The position numbers were made by a program, and so were the translations under genes. The notes under the pieces are model-generated. The model was not told where the DNA came from. It made no database searches and saw only the letters and a list, made by a program, of their open reading frames with translations. From Rhodoblastus sp963804045 (lineage in GTDB: Bacteria; Pseudomonadota; Alphaproteobacteria; Rhizobiales; Beijerinckiaceae), in contig CAWDOR010000004.1 in the NCBI GenBank assembly GCA_963804045.1, forward strand, positions 124,001 to 188,000: DNA of 64,000 nt, read 5' to 3'. Shown one piece after another: positions 19,039 through 28,845 of the stretch (position 1 is its first letter; each line of letters begins with the position of its first letter).

Positions 19039-20919
19039 ATGAAGCTCTCCGCCGTTCTTTTGTCGGTTCTGGCCCTGTCGGCGCCGGCTCATGCGCTCGA
19101 TGTCCGCCTCGCAATTCCCGCCGCCTTTCAGTCCGATCTGTTCATAGGCGCCTTGAGCGCCTCGCCGGCGCTAGCGGAAACCGGCGTCAAAATTCTGCCG
19201 CGTCCGGTCGAGAGCGACGCAGAGGCCATGCGGCTGGTGAAAAGCGGCGAAGCCGATCTCGCCGTTTTCACCCTGGCCAACGAGGATCAGAAGAAACTGC
19301 GACAGGCCGGCGGCGAGGCGCAAATCCTCACCCGTCCCTTCATTTTCGCCTCGGCCGAGGAAGTCTTCCTCATGCAGAAGAGCTTCCTGGGTTCGGCGGC
19401 GGCGGCCGACGCCGGCCGCACCGGCCTGTTTCCGCTGCGCATCTGGAATCACGCCATCGCCTATGTTTTGACCCGCGACCCGGTGCGCGGCGCCGAGGAT
19501 TTCAAACATCTTGTCGTCGCGGCGGAAAATGGCGGCCCCGACGCGCGCGTCTTCGCCGCCGTCGGCGCGCAATCCGCCCTGGGCGCGCCCAGGGCGATGG
19601 AGGGCAAGTTCAATGCGCTGGAGACGCGGCTTTCCCAGGCGACCCGCGATTTCGTCGCCCAATATGGGCAAAAACTCTATTTGACCGTGGGCTGGCCTGA
19701 GACCGGCGTGCTCGCCGCCGGCCCGACGTTCTGGGAGAGCCGCAGCCAGGCGGAGAAAAACGCTTTTTCCGCCGCCCTGACCGAGGCGGCGGCGGCGTCG
19801 GAAGCCGATCTTCGGGCGCGCGAGCAAGCGATCCGCGCCTTGCCCAATGTTGAATTCACCCGGCTCGACACGGAGCGCCAAATTGGCCTGGCGATGATGG
19901 CCGCCGGCTCCAACTCCGGCGCGCTGCATGAGGAAATGGCGCTGTGGAAACGCGCCGAGGAAGAGGTTCACGCCGCGCCGGCGCCCGCCGCGACGCCGGT
20001 CGCCAAAAGCCTGGGACTGTCGCCAGTGTTTTTCGCCACCGACCGCGACGACGAGCGCACAGCCAATCTCGCCACGCGCTTCGGCTCAAGACGGCTCGAC
20101 CCTTTCGAATACAGCTGCGGCTTTTTGGGGGCGCCCGCGCGCATGTCCGGCGAGCCGAAAATTCCGGCCTCGCCGCTGGATTTTTCGCGCGGCGCCGAGG
20201 ATTGCGCGCAAATGATCGTCAAAAAGACCCGCGAGTCCGGCCAGAAGAAAATCCTGTTCGTCATCCACGGCTTCAACACAACCTTCGAGGGCCTGGTCTG
20301 GCGCGCCCTGCAACTCGGCTCCGATCTCGATTATGACGGCGCGATTGTCGGCTGGAGCTGGCCGTCGGAGGGCTCTGCCTTTTCCTATGCCTATGACGAG
20401 GATTCCAACGCCTGGAGCGAGCCGCATTTCGCCGAATTCCTGGGGGAAATCGCCGCCGCCGGGCCAGAGCTGCAACTGGATTTCGTCGCCCATAGCATGG
20501 GCAATCGAATCCTTCTTCAAACCCTGCGGGAATTAGCCCAGGCCCATGTCAATTATCGCATCGGCGCCAGCATTTTCGCCGCGCCCGACATTTCCCAGGA
20601 TGTGTTCCGCGAACAGATCCGCATCGCCAAGAAGATCGGCGCGATCCACACGCTCTACGCCTCGCAATATGACCATGCCATCCTGATTTCCGAGAGCTAT
20701 CACAAGGCGCCGCGCGCTGGCAGCGGCGGCGCAGGCATTCTCGTGGTCAATGGCGTGGAATCGGTCGACGCTAGGCTGTCAGGCCACTCCTATCTGTTCG
20801 ACGAGGGCAAGGCGATGATGGATTTTCGCAAGGTGGTCAATGAAGCCACCGCCGCAGCAGCGCGCGGGCTGGAGCAAAAGGACAAGGCGGGCGCGGCCTA
20901 TTGGGTGATCGAGCCGTGA
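19039..20919 (+). CDS. DctP-type solute-binding domain fused to DUF900 alpha/beta hydrolase
   Basis: 626 residues from the ATG at 19039 behind TGAGGA; upstream in-frame ATGs overlap the catalase-like gene. A signal peptide (MKLSAVLLSVLALSAPAHA) leads into a domain resembling TRAP-transporter DctP binding proteins (residues ~20-310: KSGEADLAVFTLANE, AAGPTFWESRSQAEKNAFSA). A short Ala/Pro link follows, then a DUF900 alpha/beta hydrolase (~330-600) with ILFVIHGFNTTF, the nucleophile elbow AHSMGNR with Ser486, APDIS with Asp517, and GHSY with His583. No TRAP membrane subunits are nearby, so the binding domain probably presents a ligand to the hydrolase. The substrate is unknown. It is last in the cassette. 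Confidence 0.85.
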   Translation: MKLSAVLLSVLALSAPAHALDVRLAIPAAFQSDLFIGALSASPALAETGVKILPRPVESDAEAMRLVKSGEADLAVFTLANEDQKKLRQAGGEAQILTRPFIFASAEEVFLMQKSFLGSAAAADAGRTGLFPLRIWNHAIAYVLTRDPVRGAEDFKHLVVAAENGGPDARVFAAVGAQSALGAPRAMEGKFNALETRLSQATRDFVAQYGQKLYLTVGWPETGVLAAGPTFWESRSQAEKNAFSAALTEAAAASEADLRAREQAIRALPNVEFTRLDTERQIGLAMMAAGSNSGALHEEMALWKRAEEEVHAAPAPAATPVAKSLGLSPVFFATDRDDERTANLATRFGSRRLDPFEYSCGFLGAPARMSGEPKIPASPLDFSRGAEDCAQMIVKKTRESGQKKILFVIHGFNTTFEGLVWRALQLGSDLDYDGAIVGWSWPSEGSAFSYAYDEDSNAWSEPHFAEFLGEIAAAGPELQLDFVAHSMGNRILLQTLRELAQAHVNYRIGASIFAAPDISQDVFREQIRIAKKIGAIHTLYASQYDHAILISESYHKAPRAGSGGAGILVVNGVESVDARLSGHSYLFDEGKAMMDFRKVVNEATAAAARGLEQKDKAGAAYWVIEP

Positions 20920-21013
20920 AGCCATTTCCTCGCCGCCGCTGACCATCTACCTTTGGGAGCGCGCCTGTTGTCCCGGCGCCGGAACGGCCGCGCCGATTAT
21001 GTCAACGCCGCGA

Positions 21014-22199
21014 TCAGTATTGAACAGTGAGCGTCACGCCCAATTGTTGCGCCTTCACCAGTGTGCTCTTGTCGACGCCCTGGTCATAGGTCAATGCGAG
21101 GCTGGCCTGAAGCGGCGACGCGCTTGGCGGCGCAGGAGTTGCCGAACCGCTGCAATAACGCGCCGCCGTCGTTTTCCCCGAAAGATCATAGTCGATTTCG
21201 GCATGAGCATTGTGTACCGGTTCGCGGCGCGTCGTGTCCCAGAAATATTGGTAGGAACCGAGAAGGCTGATACGCCCGCATAATTCGGTCGGCACGGACG
21301 TCATGTTCTCGAACAAGACGGCGCGGGCCTGCGCCGTTGCGCCGACGAAATCGTAATCCCGTTTGACGAAATTGCTGAGGCCGGTCTTGTCGACGTGAAC
21401 GGGATTGATCTCGGCGATCACACGCCAATAGGGATCGATCAACACCGGAGCGCCAGTCACGACATGGGTTCCAAGCCGCCAGTCGGGCTGATAGGGCTCC
21501 AGATAGGCCTCAAGCCCGTATATTTTTCCGTAGCCGCGAAAGTCCGTCTGATAATAAGGCTCGACGCTTGCGACCAGCAGACTGAAGGGCTGGCCGCCAA
21601 GAAACTCGAACTCGCCATTGGCGCCGAATTGGGCGGCGCTCCGCTCGCTACTCTTGAACGGCGAAGTCAATTTGCCATTCAGATAGGCGAAAGGCGCGAA
21701 AGCCCAGGACGCGAGCTGGAGCGATTGGAACCGGTCGGGGCTTGTCGCGATCGACGACCCGAAGCCAGGCGGCAACCAGGTTAAATAACTCTGAATATTC
21801 AATGTGTTGGTTTTGCCGATGTAATCGTCCGTGAAGGAAATGCTGGCGCCCTTGCTGTCAAAGGGAGCCGCCGGGAACAGAATTCTGCGAGGCCTCGAAT
21901 TTATCCTTTCTCAGAAAAAAGCTCTGTTGCGTCGGATGATCTGGCGCGGTCGCGGTGGAAGCCGACGACGATTTCGTTGCCGACGGGGTTTCACCCTCCT
22001 TGGCCGCCAAGGTTTTCACAGTCCGTTCGCCGGCTTTCGCCTTTTTGAACTTCGCCAGCTCGGCTTCGAGCTTTCTGACGCGCGCGGCCAACTGGCGTTC
22101 ACGCGCGGTCTCGGCGGCAGCCTGCGAAACCGCCAGCGTCGAGACCGCCGCGAGAACGAGAAGAATGACGCGCGAATTGAAGCGATTGCGTTTTTTCAT
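21014..22199 (-). pseudogene. Exported coiled-coil and beta-barrel-like protein, one frameshift
   Basis: About 394 residues when joined. The N-terminal part (ATG 22199, AGAGG upstream) has a signal peptide ending SQAAA, then a charged helix (RERQLAARVRKLEAELAKFK) and a Ser/Thr/Ala link. It stops at 21858. The other frame continues PAAPFDSKGASISFTDDYIG and then strands rich in aromatic residues, ending LGVTLTVQY, a terminal aromatic as in outer-membrane barrels. Removing one G from the GGG at 21873-21875 joins them. A short coiled coil before a barrel recalls porins anchored through a periplasmic helix, but no family is recognised. The gene behind it (22299-22703) may be co-transcribed. Confidence 0.65.
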
Positions 22200-22298
22200 C
22201 GCCGCTTACCTCTGAATATTGGCCGCATTCAAATTATTTGATGGCGTTGGCGAGCTGGCCAAAGGTTTGAGACACATGCGCGGCGGCGAAATCGAGGC

Positions 22299-22703
22299 TT
22301 AGGCCATTTTGGACGAAAACCGGCCATTGATCGATTTTCGGAAACCAGGCGTCGACGCACCCGGTCCGCCGCCAATGAAATCGCTCAGTTTGCTCGCCGC
22401 CGTGATCGCAACGGCTATGCCGAAAATCGTTTTTAATTCCGCGATTTTTTTCGCCTGGCTCATCCTGGCGCGGCTCGTCGTTTTCGGACGGGCCTCAATG
22501 GCCGCGGCAAGGCGGTTGACTGCGGCGGCATGAACCAAAATGGCCTGATGCAACGAGGATTCAGCGGCGCCGTCTTGCGCCGCTAACGCGCCGGGCTTGC
22601 CCGATATGCCTGTCCCGGGCGCCGCGCCGGGGTTGGCTGTTTTGTTCGTGACGGCTTTGGACTTGGCGTCCTTCGACTTCGCGGCAGGCGGTAATGGCGC
22701 CAT
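22299..22703 (-). CDS. Hypothetical protein, Lys/Ala-rich
   Basis: 134 residues with GGAG 9 bp before the ATG at 22703. The first half is low-complexity (AAKSKDAKSKAVTNKTANPG), with no signal peptide. A possible helix follows (ESSLHQAILVHAAAVNRLAA), then FGIAVAITAASKLSDFIGGG, which is hydrophobic enough for one membrane segment. I do not recognise it. It lies between the RND pump gene and the barrel-like protein, on the same strand, with gaps of 121 and 99 bp. Confidence 0.55.
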   Translation of the reverse strand: MAPLPPAAKSKDAKSKAVTNKTANPGAAPGTGISGKPGALAAQDGAAESSLHQAILVHAAAVNRLAAAIEARPKTTSRARMSQAKKIAELKTIFGIAVAITAASKLSDFIGGGPGASTPGFRKSINGRFSSKMA

Positions 22704-22824
22704 TGTCGGCTCCAGCGATTATTTGTTGAAAATTCCATTTCCCGATTTGAGGGAGACTTGCAGAAAAAACAAAGACTCGCAAGAGCTGGCGCGGTGGCGG
22801 ACTGGAAATTTCCAACGGGACTCG

Positions 22825-25800
22825 TCAGAACGTTTTACGATGATCCCGCGCCAGCAGCGAATAGACCGTCGGCGTGACGAACAGCGTGAACAGCGTGCCC
22901 ATGCTCATGCCCGCGGCGATGACAATGCCGATGGCGGCGCGGCTTTTGGCGCCGGCGCCCGCCGCGACGATCAGCGGGAGCATGCCGACCACCATGGCCG
23001 CCGTGGTCATCAGGATGGGGCGCAACCGCACCCCCGCCGCATGTTCTATGGCCTCGCGCGGCGAAAACCCCTGGTCGCGCTGCATGTGATTGGCGAAATC
23101 GACCATGAGAATGCCGTGCTTGGAAATCAGCCCGATCAAGGTCATCAGCCCGATCTGGGTGTAGATGTTGATCGAGGCCGCGCCGAAAAGGCTCAAGGGC
23201 AGCAGCGCGCCGAACATGGAGGTCGGCAAGGCGATCAGGATGATCAGCGGGTCGCGAAAGCTTTCGAACTGGCCGGCGAGCACGAGATAGATGACGATCA
23301 GCGAGAAGATGAAGGCCAGCGCCAGCGTATTGCCCTCCTGCACATATTGCCGGCTCTCGCCCTGGAAATCATAGCTGTAGCCCTCGGGGAAAATCTCGCC
23401 GGCCCTGGCTTTCAGAAAAGTCAGCGCCTCGCCCATGGAATGGCCGGGGAAGGGCACGGCGGAGAGCGTCGCGGCGTTGAGCTGCTGGAAAGCCGTCAGC
23501 GCATTGGGTTGAATTTTCTCGCTGATTTGCACCAAGGTGGACAAGGGCGTCAGCGTTCCGCTCGCGGTGCGCACCTGATAGCGGCTCAGCCAGTCGGCGG
23601 TCAGACGGAAATCGCGCGGCGCCTGTGGAATGACCTCGTAGGAGCGGCCATAGAGATTGAAGCGGTTGACGAAATTGCCGCCAAGAAAAGTGGCGAGCGT
23701 CGTCCCGATGTCCTGCATGGAGACGCCGAGCGCATTGGCCTTGCCGGCGTCGATCTTCACTTCCACTTGCGGCGTGTTGAATTTGAGGTCGCCGTCGGTG
23801 AACAGGAACAAGCCGCTTTTCATCGCCTCGGCCTGCATCCGGTCGAGCACGCCGGCGAGCGTCTGGAAATCGCCGGCGGTGCGGATGACGAATTGCACGG
23901 GCATGCCGCTGGCGTTGCCGGGCAGCGACGGCAAGGGGAAGGCGAAAACCTGGCCGCCGGGAATTTCGGCCAAACTCGCGCCCAGGCTCTGCATGATCTG
24001 GCTCTGGCTGCGCCCCCGCTCCTCCCAGGGCTTCAGCAACAGGCCGGTAATGCCCTGGTTGACGCCCGCCGAACCGTTGATGACGAAAATATGCTGTTTC
24101 TCTTCGACGCCGTCGAAGGTTTTTTTCAGCGACGCGGTCACGCGCTCCATATAGTCGAGATTGGCCGATTGCGGCGTCTTGATCAGCGCCAGAAGAATGC
24201 CCTGATCCTCCTCCGGGGCAAGTTCGCGCGGCGTCGAGACATAGAAAATTCCGGTCAAGGCGAGAGCGCCGAACAGGAACAGCAGCACCACGGGCCTGGC
24301 GTTCAGCGCCCGATGCAGCAGCCCTTCATAGCGCAGCCGCAGCCTCTCGAAAGCGGAGTCGAGCCATTCGGCCAGCCCCTGCTTGCCGCCTTCATGATGA
24401 TGGCTGCGCAACAGCTTCGAGCACATCATCGGCGACAGGGTCAAAGCGATGAAGCCGGAAACCACCACCGAACCCGCCAGCGTGAAGGCGAATTCCTTGA
24501 ACAGGGCCCCCGACAATCCCCCGACAAAGCCGATGGGGGCATAAACGGCGGCCAGGGTGATGGTCATGCCGATCACCGGCAGGGCGATTTCCCGCGCCCC
24601 GGCGAGCGCCGCTTCGACCGGCGTCTGGCCGTGCTCGATATGGCGATAGATATTCTCGACCACGACAATGGCGTCGTCGACCACCAGGCCAATGGCGAGA
24701 ACAAAGGCCAGCAACGTCAGGAGATTGATCGAATAGCCGAGCAGCAGCATGAACAGCATGACGCCGATCAGCGACAGCGGAATGGTCACCAGCGGGATCA
24801 GCGTCGAGCGCAGATCGCCCAGAAACAGGAAGATCACCAGGACGACGATCAGCGCCGCCTCGATCAGGGTTTTCTCCACCTCATGAATCGAGGCGCGGAT
24901 GAATTCGGTGGCGTCATAGGCGATGGCGCCTTTTACGCCCGCCGGCAACCCGGCTTGAATTTTAGGAAAAGCCTTGCGCACATCCTCGATGACGCTGAGC
25001 GGATTGGCTGTGGGCGTGCCATAGACGCCGATGAACACCGCCTTGAGCCCGTCGAACACCGCCGAGGATTCGACGCTTTCCGGCCCCAGTTCGATCTTGG
25101 CGACGTCGCCGAGCCGCACCAGAGCGTCGCCGTGGCTCGCCACGGTGAGCTGGGCGAAGGCCTGGGCGCTGGCGAGCGAGGTCAGGGCGTTGATCGAGGT
25201 CTGGATATAATCGCTTTTGATCTGGCCGGCGGCGGAGGTGAAATTATTGGCGACCAGCGCGGCGCGGATGTCGGCGGCGGTGACCCCGCGCGCCGCCATG
25301 CGGTCGGGATCGAGCCAGGCGCGCATGGCGAAGTTCTGCCCGCCGATAATCTGGGCGCTGGCGACGCCATCGACGGTTTGCAGCGCCGGCTGCACCACGC
25401 GGGTGATGTAGTCGGTGATCTGCGGCGCGGTGAGCTGGTCGGAATTGAACGACATATACATCAGCGCCGTGCCCTGCCCGGCCTGTTTGACCACGATCGG
25501 GTCGAGCGAGTTCGCGCGGCAGCAGATATTTGACCTGGCTGACCTTGGCGAGCACGTCGGTCACGGCGCGGTCGGCGTTGGCGTTGAGGCGCAGGTTGAG
25601 GGTGATGGTCGAGGCGTTTTGCTGAGAGCTCGACACCATCGTGTCTATGCCCTCGGCGCTGGCCACCGCCTGTTCGATCGGCGTGGTGATGAAGCCCTTG
25701 ATCACCTCGGCGTTGGCGCCGGGATAATTGGTGGTGATGGTGATGGTCGCCGAGGACAGGGCTGGATATTGGCGGATTTGCAGGTTGAAGCCGGATTCGG

Positions 25801-25879
25801 CGCCGACCAGCAGCAACAGCAGGCTGACGACGCTGGCCAGAACCGGACGGCGGATGAAGAGATCGGTAAAGGCTCCCAT
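22825..25879 (-). pseudogene. RND efflux transporter permease (HAE1/AcrB type), one frameshift
   Basis: About 1017 residues when joined, a normal AcrB length. It starts MGAFTDLFIRRPVLASVVSL at 25879. The first 120 residues (ending KVSQVKYLLPRE) are in one frame and the rest, from SLDPIVVKQAGQGTALMYMS, in another. One extra base within 25510-25525 accounts for this. The core has the 12-helix RND layout, GLVVDDAIVVVENIYRHIEH in helix 4 with the two proton-relay aspartates, and GLISKHGILMVDFANHM in the second half. It pumps drugs or other compounds out by proton exchange with the fusion protein at 25895 and an outer-membrane channel not seen here. Confidence 0.9.
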
Positions 25880-25894
25880 GTGCTCGCGCCCCGC

Positions 25895-27034
25895 CTATTG
25901 CAACGGACGGGGATTTTGCGGCGGCAGCCCGGTCCCCGGCTCGATCTTCACCGGCGCATTGGGCATGAGCTTGATCTGCCCCTGAGTGACGATTTTTTCT
26001 CCCGCCGCCACGCCTTCCAAGATCGCGACGTTCTCGCCGCGCGTTTCACCCAGCCGGACGAAGCGGCGTTCGGCGTGGAGCGGTCCGTCAAAACCTTTTT
26101 GCGCATCGTCCGGCTTCACCACATAGACGGAATCGCCATAAAGCGAGTAAGCGATGGCCGTGCGCGGCGCGATCACCACCGGATGGGACTCGCCCGCCTC
26201 GACCTGGGCGTTGGCGAACATGCCCGGCAGGATTTTCTTGTCCGGGTTGGCGAATTCGGCCCGCACCAGCAGCGTGCGCGTGTCGCGATCGACCCGCGCG
26301 TCAAGATTGACGATTTTGCCCGTGAATTTCGCGCCGCCCTGGGCGTCCACCTCGGCGGTCACCTGCTGTCCCAGCGCCAGATCAACCGAGGATTGTTCGG
26401 GCGCCTGGAAATCGAGATAGATGGGATCGAGCTGTTGCAGGCTGACCAGCGCGCTGCCGGCGGCGACATATTGGCCGACATCGACGCGGCGTATGCCCAG
26501 CCGCCCGGCGAAAGGCGCGACAATGGCCTTCTGGCCGATCAGCACGCGGCTGCGCTCCACCGCCGCCGCAGCCGAATCGCGCGCAGCAAGGGAGGAATCG
26601 AGATTGGCCTTGGCGGCGACCCCGGTCGACATCAGCGATTGCTGGCGCTGATAGGCGATTTCGGCATTTTTCAATTGCGCCATATTGGCCTTGAGATCGG
26701 CCTGTTCGCTGCGGTCGTCGATGCGCAACAGCGGATCGCCTTTTTGCACGTCCTGGCCGTTCTTGACGAAAATTTCGGAAATGACCCCGGAGAGCTGGCC
26801 GGCGACGTCAATGCCTGGCACCGACTTGAACGAACCAATGGCGGACAGGCGCGGCGCCCAGACCTCCGCCCTGGCCTCATCGACCGTGACGCCATTCACG
26901 GGACGCGGCATTTTCGCCATGAATCCCGCGATCATCGCCGGCTTGAACGAGAATTGGAACCAGGCCAGCCCGCCGATCAGCACCGCGAGACTTACGAAGA
27001 CCACAGGAAAAGCTTTGCCGCGCATGGAATCCAT
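25895..27034 (-). CDS. RND efflux periplasmic adaptor (membrane fusion protein)
   Basis: 379 residues from the ATG at 27034; ATG 27025 is an alternative. One N-terminal helix (FPVVFVSLAVLIGGLAWFQF) anchors it. The lipoyl halves (VPGIDVAGQLSGVISEIFVK and IVAPFAGRLGIRRVDVGQYV) flank a helical hairpin, followed by the barrel domain and a membrane-proximal domain (VAILEGVAAGEKIVTQGQIK). These are the marks of HlyD/AcrA-type adaptors. It lies 15 bp before the permease, so the pair is an operon. No tolC-like gene is next to it. Confidence 0.92.
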   Translation of the reverse strand: MDSMRGKAFPVVFVSLAVLIGGLAWFQFSFKPAMIAGFMAKMPRPVNGVTVDEARAEVWAPRLSAIGSFKSVPGIDVAGQLSGVISEIFVKNGQDVQKGDPLLRIDDRSEQADLKANMAQLKNAEIAYQRQQSLMSTGVAAKANLDSSLAARDSAAAAVERSRVLIGQKAIVAPFAGRLGIRRVDVGQYVAAGSALVSLQQLDPIYLDFQAPEQSSVDLALGQQVTAEVDAQGGAKFTGKIVNLDARVDRDTRTLLVRAEFANPDKKILPGMFANAQVEAGESHPVVIAPRTAIAYSLYGDSVYVVKPDDAQKGFDGPLHAERRFVRLGETRGENVAILEGVAAGEKIVTQGQIKLMPNAPVKIEPGTGLPPQNPRPLQ

Positions 27035-27159
27035 CTTTGCCGTTTGGAGCCAAATGGTTTTAGGGAGCAGGGGACTCCAAGGCAAATGGCAATTTCGCAG
27101 ACTTGCCTCGCTTTCGCCCGAGTCGCGCGCTTGATAAGAATGTTCAGGAGAATCGAATC

Positions 27160-27798
27160 GTGGCGCCCAGGTCTTGCATAACCGCCGTTCTGCTGATGGC
27201 TTGCACCGCGCCGGCTTGCGCCCATCCCCATGTCTGGATCGCCGCCCGCGAGGAAATTCTGTTCAATCCGCAGGGAGAAATCTCGGCCATCCGCCACATC
27301 TGGACATTTGACGAAATGTATTCGGCCTTCGCCGTGCAGGGGCTGGGCAAGGACGGCAAGCCGCCGACGCGGGAAGAACTGGCGCCGCTGGCCAAGACCA
27401 ATGTCGATTCGCTGGCCGAGTTCCAATATTTCACCGCCGCCAAGACCGGGCCGAAATATTACGAATTTGGCGAGCCTACCGATTACGGTCTGGAGGCCGA
27501 CGACAAGAAGATCGTCACCTTGCGTTTCACCCTGCCGCTGAAACACCCGGTTTCCGCGAAAAAACCTTTTACCTTCATGGTCTATGACCCGACCTTTTTC
27601 GTCGATATCGAATTGGAGAAGACCGATCCCGTGGTGCTGAAAAACGCGCCCGCCGGCTGCTCGATGAGCACCGTCAAACCGGAACCGCTCACCTCCGACG
27701 ACCAAGGCAAGCTGAGCGAAAGCTATCTCTCGGGCCTGTCGCCAGGCCAGGATTTCGGCATCAAGCTGGCGCCGCGCACCATTGTCGCCTGCCCATGA
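27160..27798 (+). CDS. DUF1007 family periplasmic protein
   Basis: 212 residues from a GTG at 27160, chosen because AGGAG at 27146-27150 is correctly spaced and the signal peptide (CITAVLLMACTAPACA) then sits at the start. The mature protein starts HPHVWIAAREE, a His-x-His terminus typical of DUF1007 proteins, which occur with nickel/cobalt transporters and may bind the metal in the periplasm. The FDEMYSAFAVQGL stretch is also typical. The stop overlaps the transporter ATG. Confidence 0.87.
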   Translation: MAPRSCITAVLLMACTAPACAHPHVWIAAREEILFNPQGEISAIRHIWTFDEMYSAFAVQGLGKDGKPPTREELAPLAKTNVDSLAEFQYFTAAKTGPKYYEFGEPTDYGLEADDKKIVTLRFTLPLKHPVSAKKPFTFMVYDPTFFVDIELEKTDPVVLKNAPAGCSMSTVKPEPLTSDDQGKLSESYLSGLSPGQDFGIKLAPRTIVACP

Positions 27799-28766
27799 AA
27801 CGCTGGCTTTTCTCCAGCGCGCTGGCGCTGTTTTCCTGTCCGGCCTGGGCGCAACTGGGGCGTAAAAACCCGTTCTCGCTGGGCGTCAACGAGGGCGCGG
27901 TCGGCGCGGCGGGAAAATTCGGCCTGTTTCTGTTGCAGCAGCAGGCGCATTTCTATCAATTGCTGCGCGGCGGGGTCGAAGCCGCGCGCCACGATCCCCT
28001 GGCGCTCGCCGGGTTGGCGGCGGTGGCTTTCGCCTATGGCGTGTTCCACGCGGCGGGGCCGGGCCATGGCAAGGCGGTGATTTCCTCCTATATGCTCGCC
28101 AATGAGCAGGCGCTGAAACGCGGCGTCGTCCTGTCCTGTCTTGCCGCGGCTTTGCAGGCCGTGGTCGCCATCGCCCTGGTCGGCGTCGCCAATCTGCTGC
28201 TCGGCGTCACCGCGCAGAGCATGACCGCCGCGACGGAAATGGTGGAAAAAGCCGCCTTCGCCGCCGTGGCCATGCTCGGCGCCTGGCTGGTCTGGCGCAA
28301 GGGTTCGGCCTTGTGGGCGACGCTGCGGGCGCCGCGCGTTGAAAAAAATTCGCGGTTTCAATGCGACGACGGCTCCAGTCCGCATGGCGCGGATTGCCCG
28401 CATTGCATCGCGCCCGATCCATCGCGCCTGCGCGGCGACTTTTCCTTGCGACAGGCGGCGGCGACCGTTTTTGCCGCAGGTTTGCGGCCCTGCTCGGGGG
28501 CCCTGCTGGTGCTGGTCTTCGCCGCGGCGACCGGCGCCTTTTCCATCGGCCTCTGGGCTGTCCTCGCCATGGCCGCGGGCACGGCCCTGACCACTTCCGC
28601 TCTGGCGACAGGCGCGGTGTTCTTCAAATCCGCCATGACCCGCCTGCTCGGCGCGCAAAGCCGCGGCGCCGAAATTTTCGGACGCGCCTTGGAGGCGCTC
28701 GCGGCTTTGGCGGTGCTGGCGCTCGGCTTGTCGCTGCTGCTGGGCGTCTGGGCTTCCGGGGGCTGA
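27795..28766 (+). CDS. Nickel/cobalt transporter, RcnA/NiCoT-like
   Basis: 323 residues, ATG overlapping the DUF1007 stop. The first metal motif is HAAGPGHGKAVISSYML (H-x4-GHGK), as in RcnA-type proteins. About six further helices follow, with a second polar motif AAGLRPCSGALLVLVFAAAT. Between helices lies a soluble loop with FQCDDGSSPHGADCPHC, rich in Cys and His, which could sense or hold the metal. The RcnA group exports and other NiCoT-like groups import; direction cannot be told from sequence alone. Confidence 0.87.
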   Translation: MKRWLFSSALALFSCPAWAQLGRKNPFSLGVNEGAVGAAGKFGLFLLQQQAHFYQLLRGGVEAARHDPLALAGLAAVAFAYGVFHAAGPGHGKAVISSYMLANEQALKRGVVLSCLAAALQAVVAIALVGVANLLLGVTAQSMTAATEMVEKAAFAAVAMLGAWLVWRKGSALWATLRAPRVEKNSRFQCDDGSSPHGADCPHCIAPDPSRLRGDFSLRQAAATVFAAGLRPCSGALLVLVFAAATGAFSIGLWAVLAMAAGTALTTSALATGAVFFKSAMTRLLGAQSRGAEIFGRALEALAALAVLALGLSLLLGVWASGG

Positions 28767-28845
28767 ACAGCCTCGCTCAGGCTTACAATCGTAACAATGC
28801 CGTCGTAAAAACAAGCGCGTCGAATTGTGCTGAAAGGCCCGGCCC

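Noticed and set aside
22597..25533. Plus-strand open frame of 978 codons
   Set aside because: It is antisense to the RND permease, rich in Gln, Arg and Asp as expected for a mirror frame of GC-rich coding DNA, and has no domain.
27036..27086. Interrupted inverted repeat between the RND adaptor and DUF1007 genes (TTGGAG/CTCCAA)
   Set aside because: Only six bases pair perfectly, with a 25-nt gap and a 2-nt shift in the outer arms; not strong enough for an operator call.
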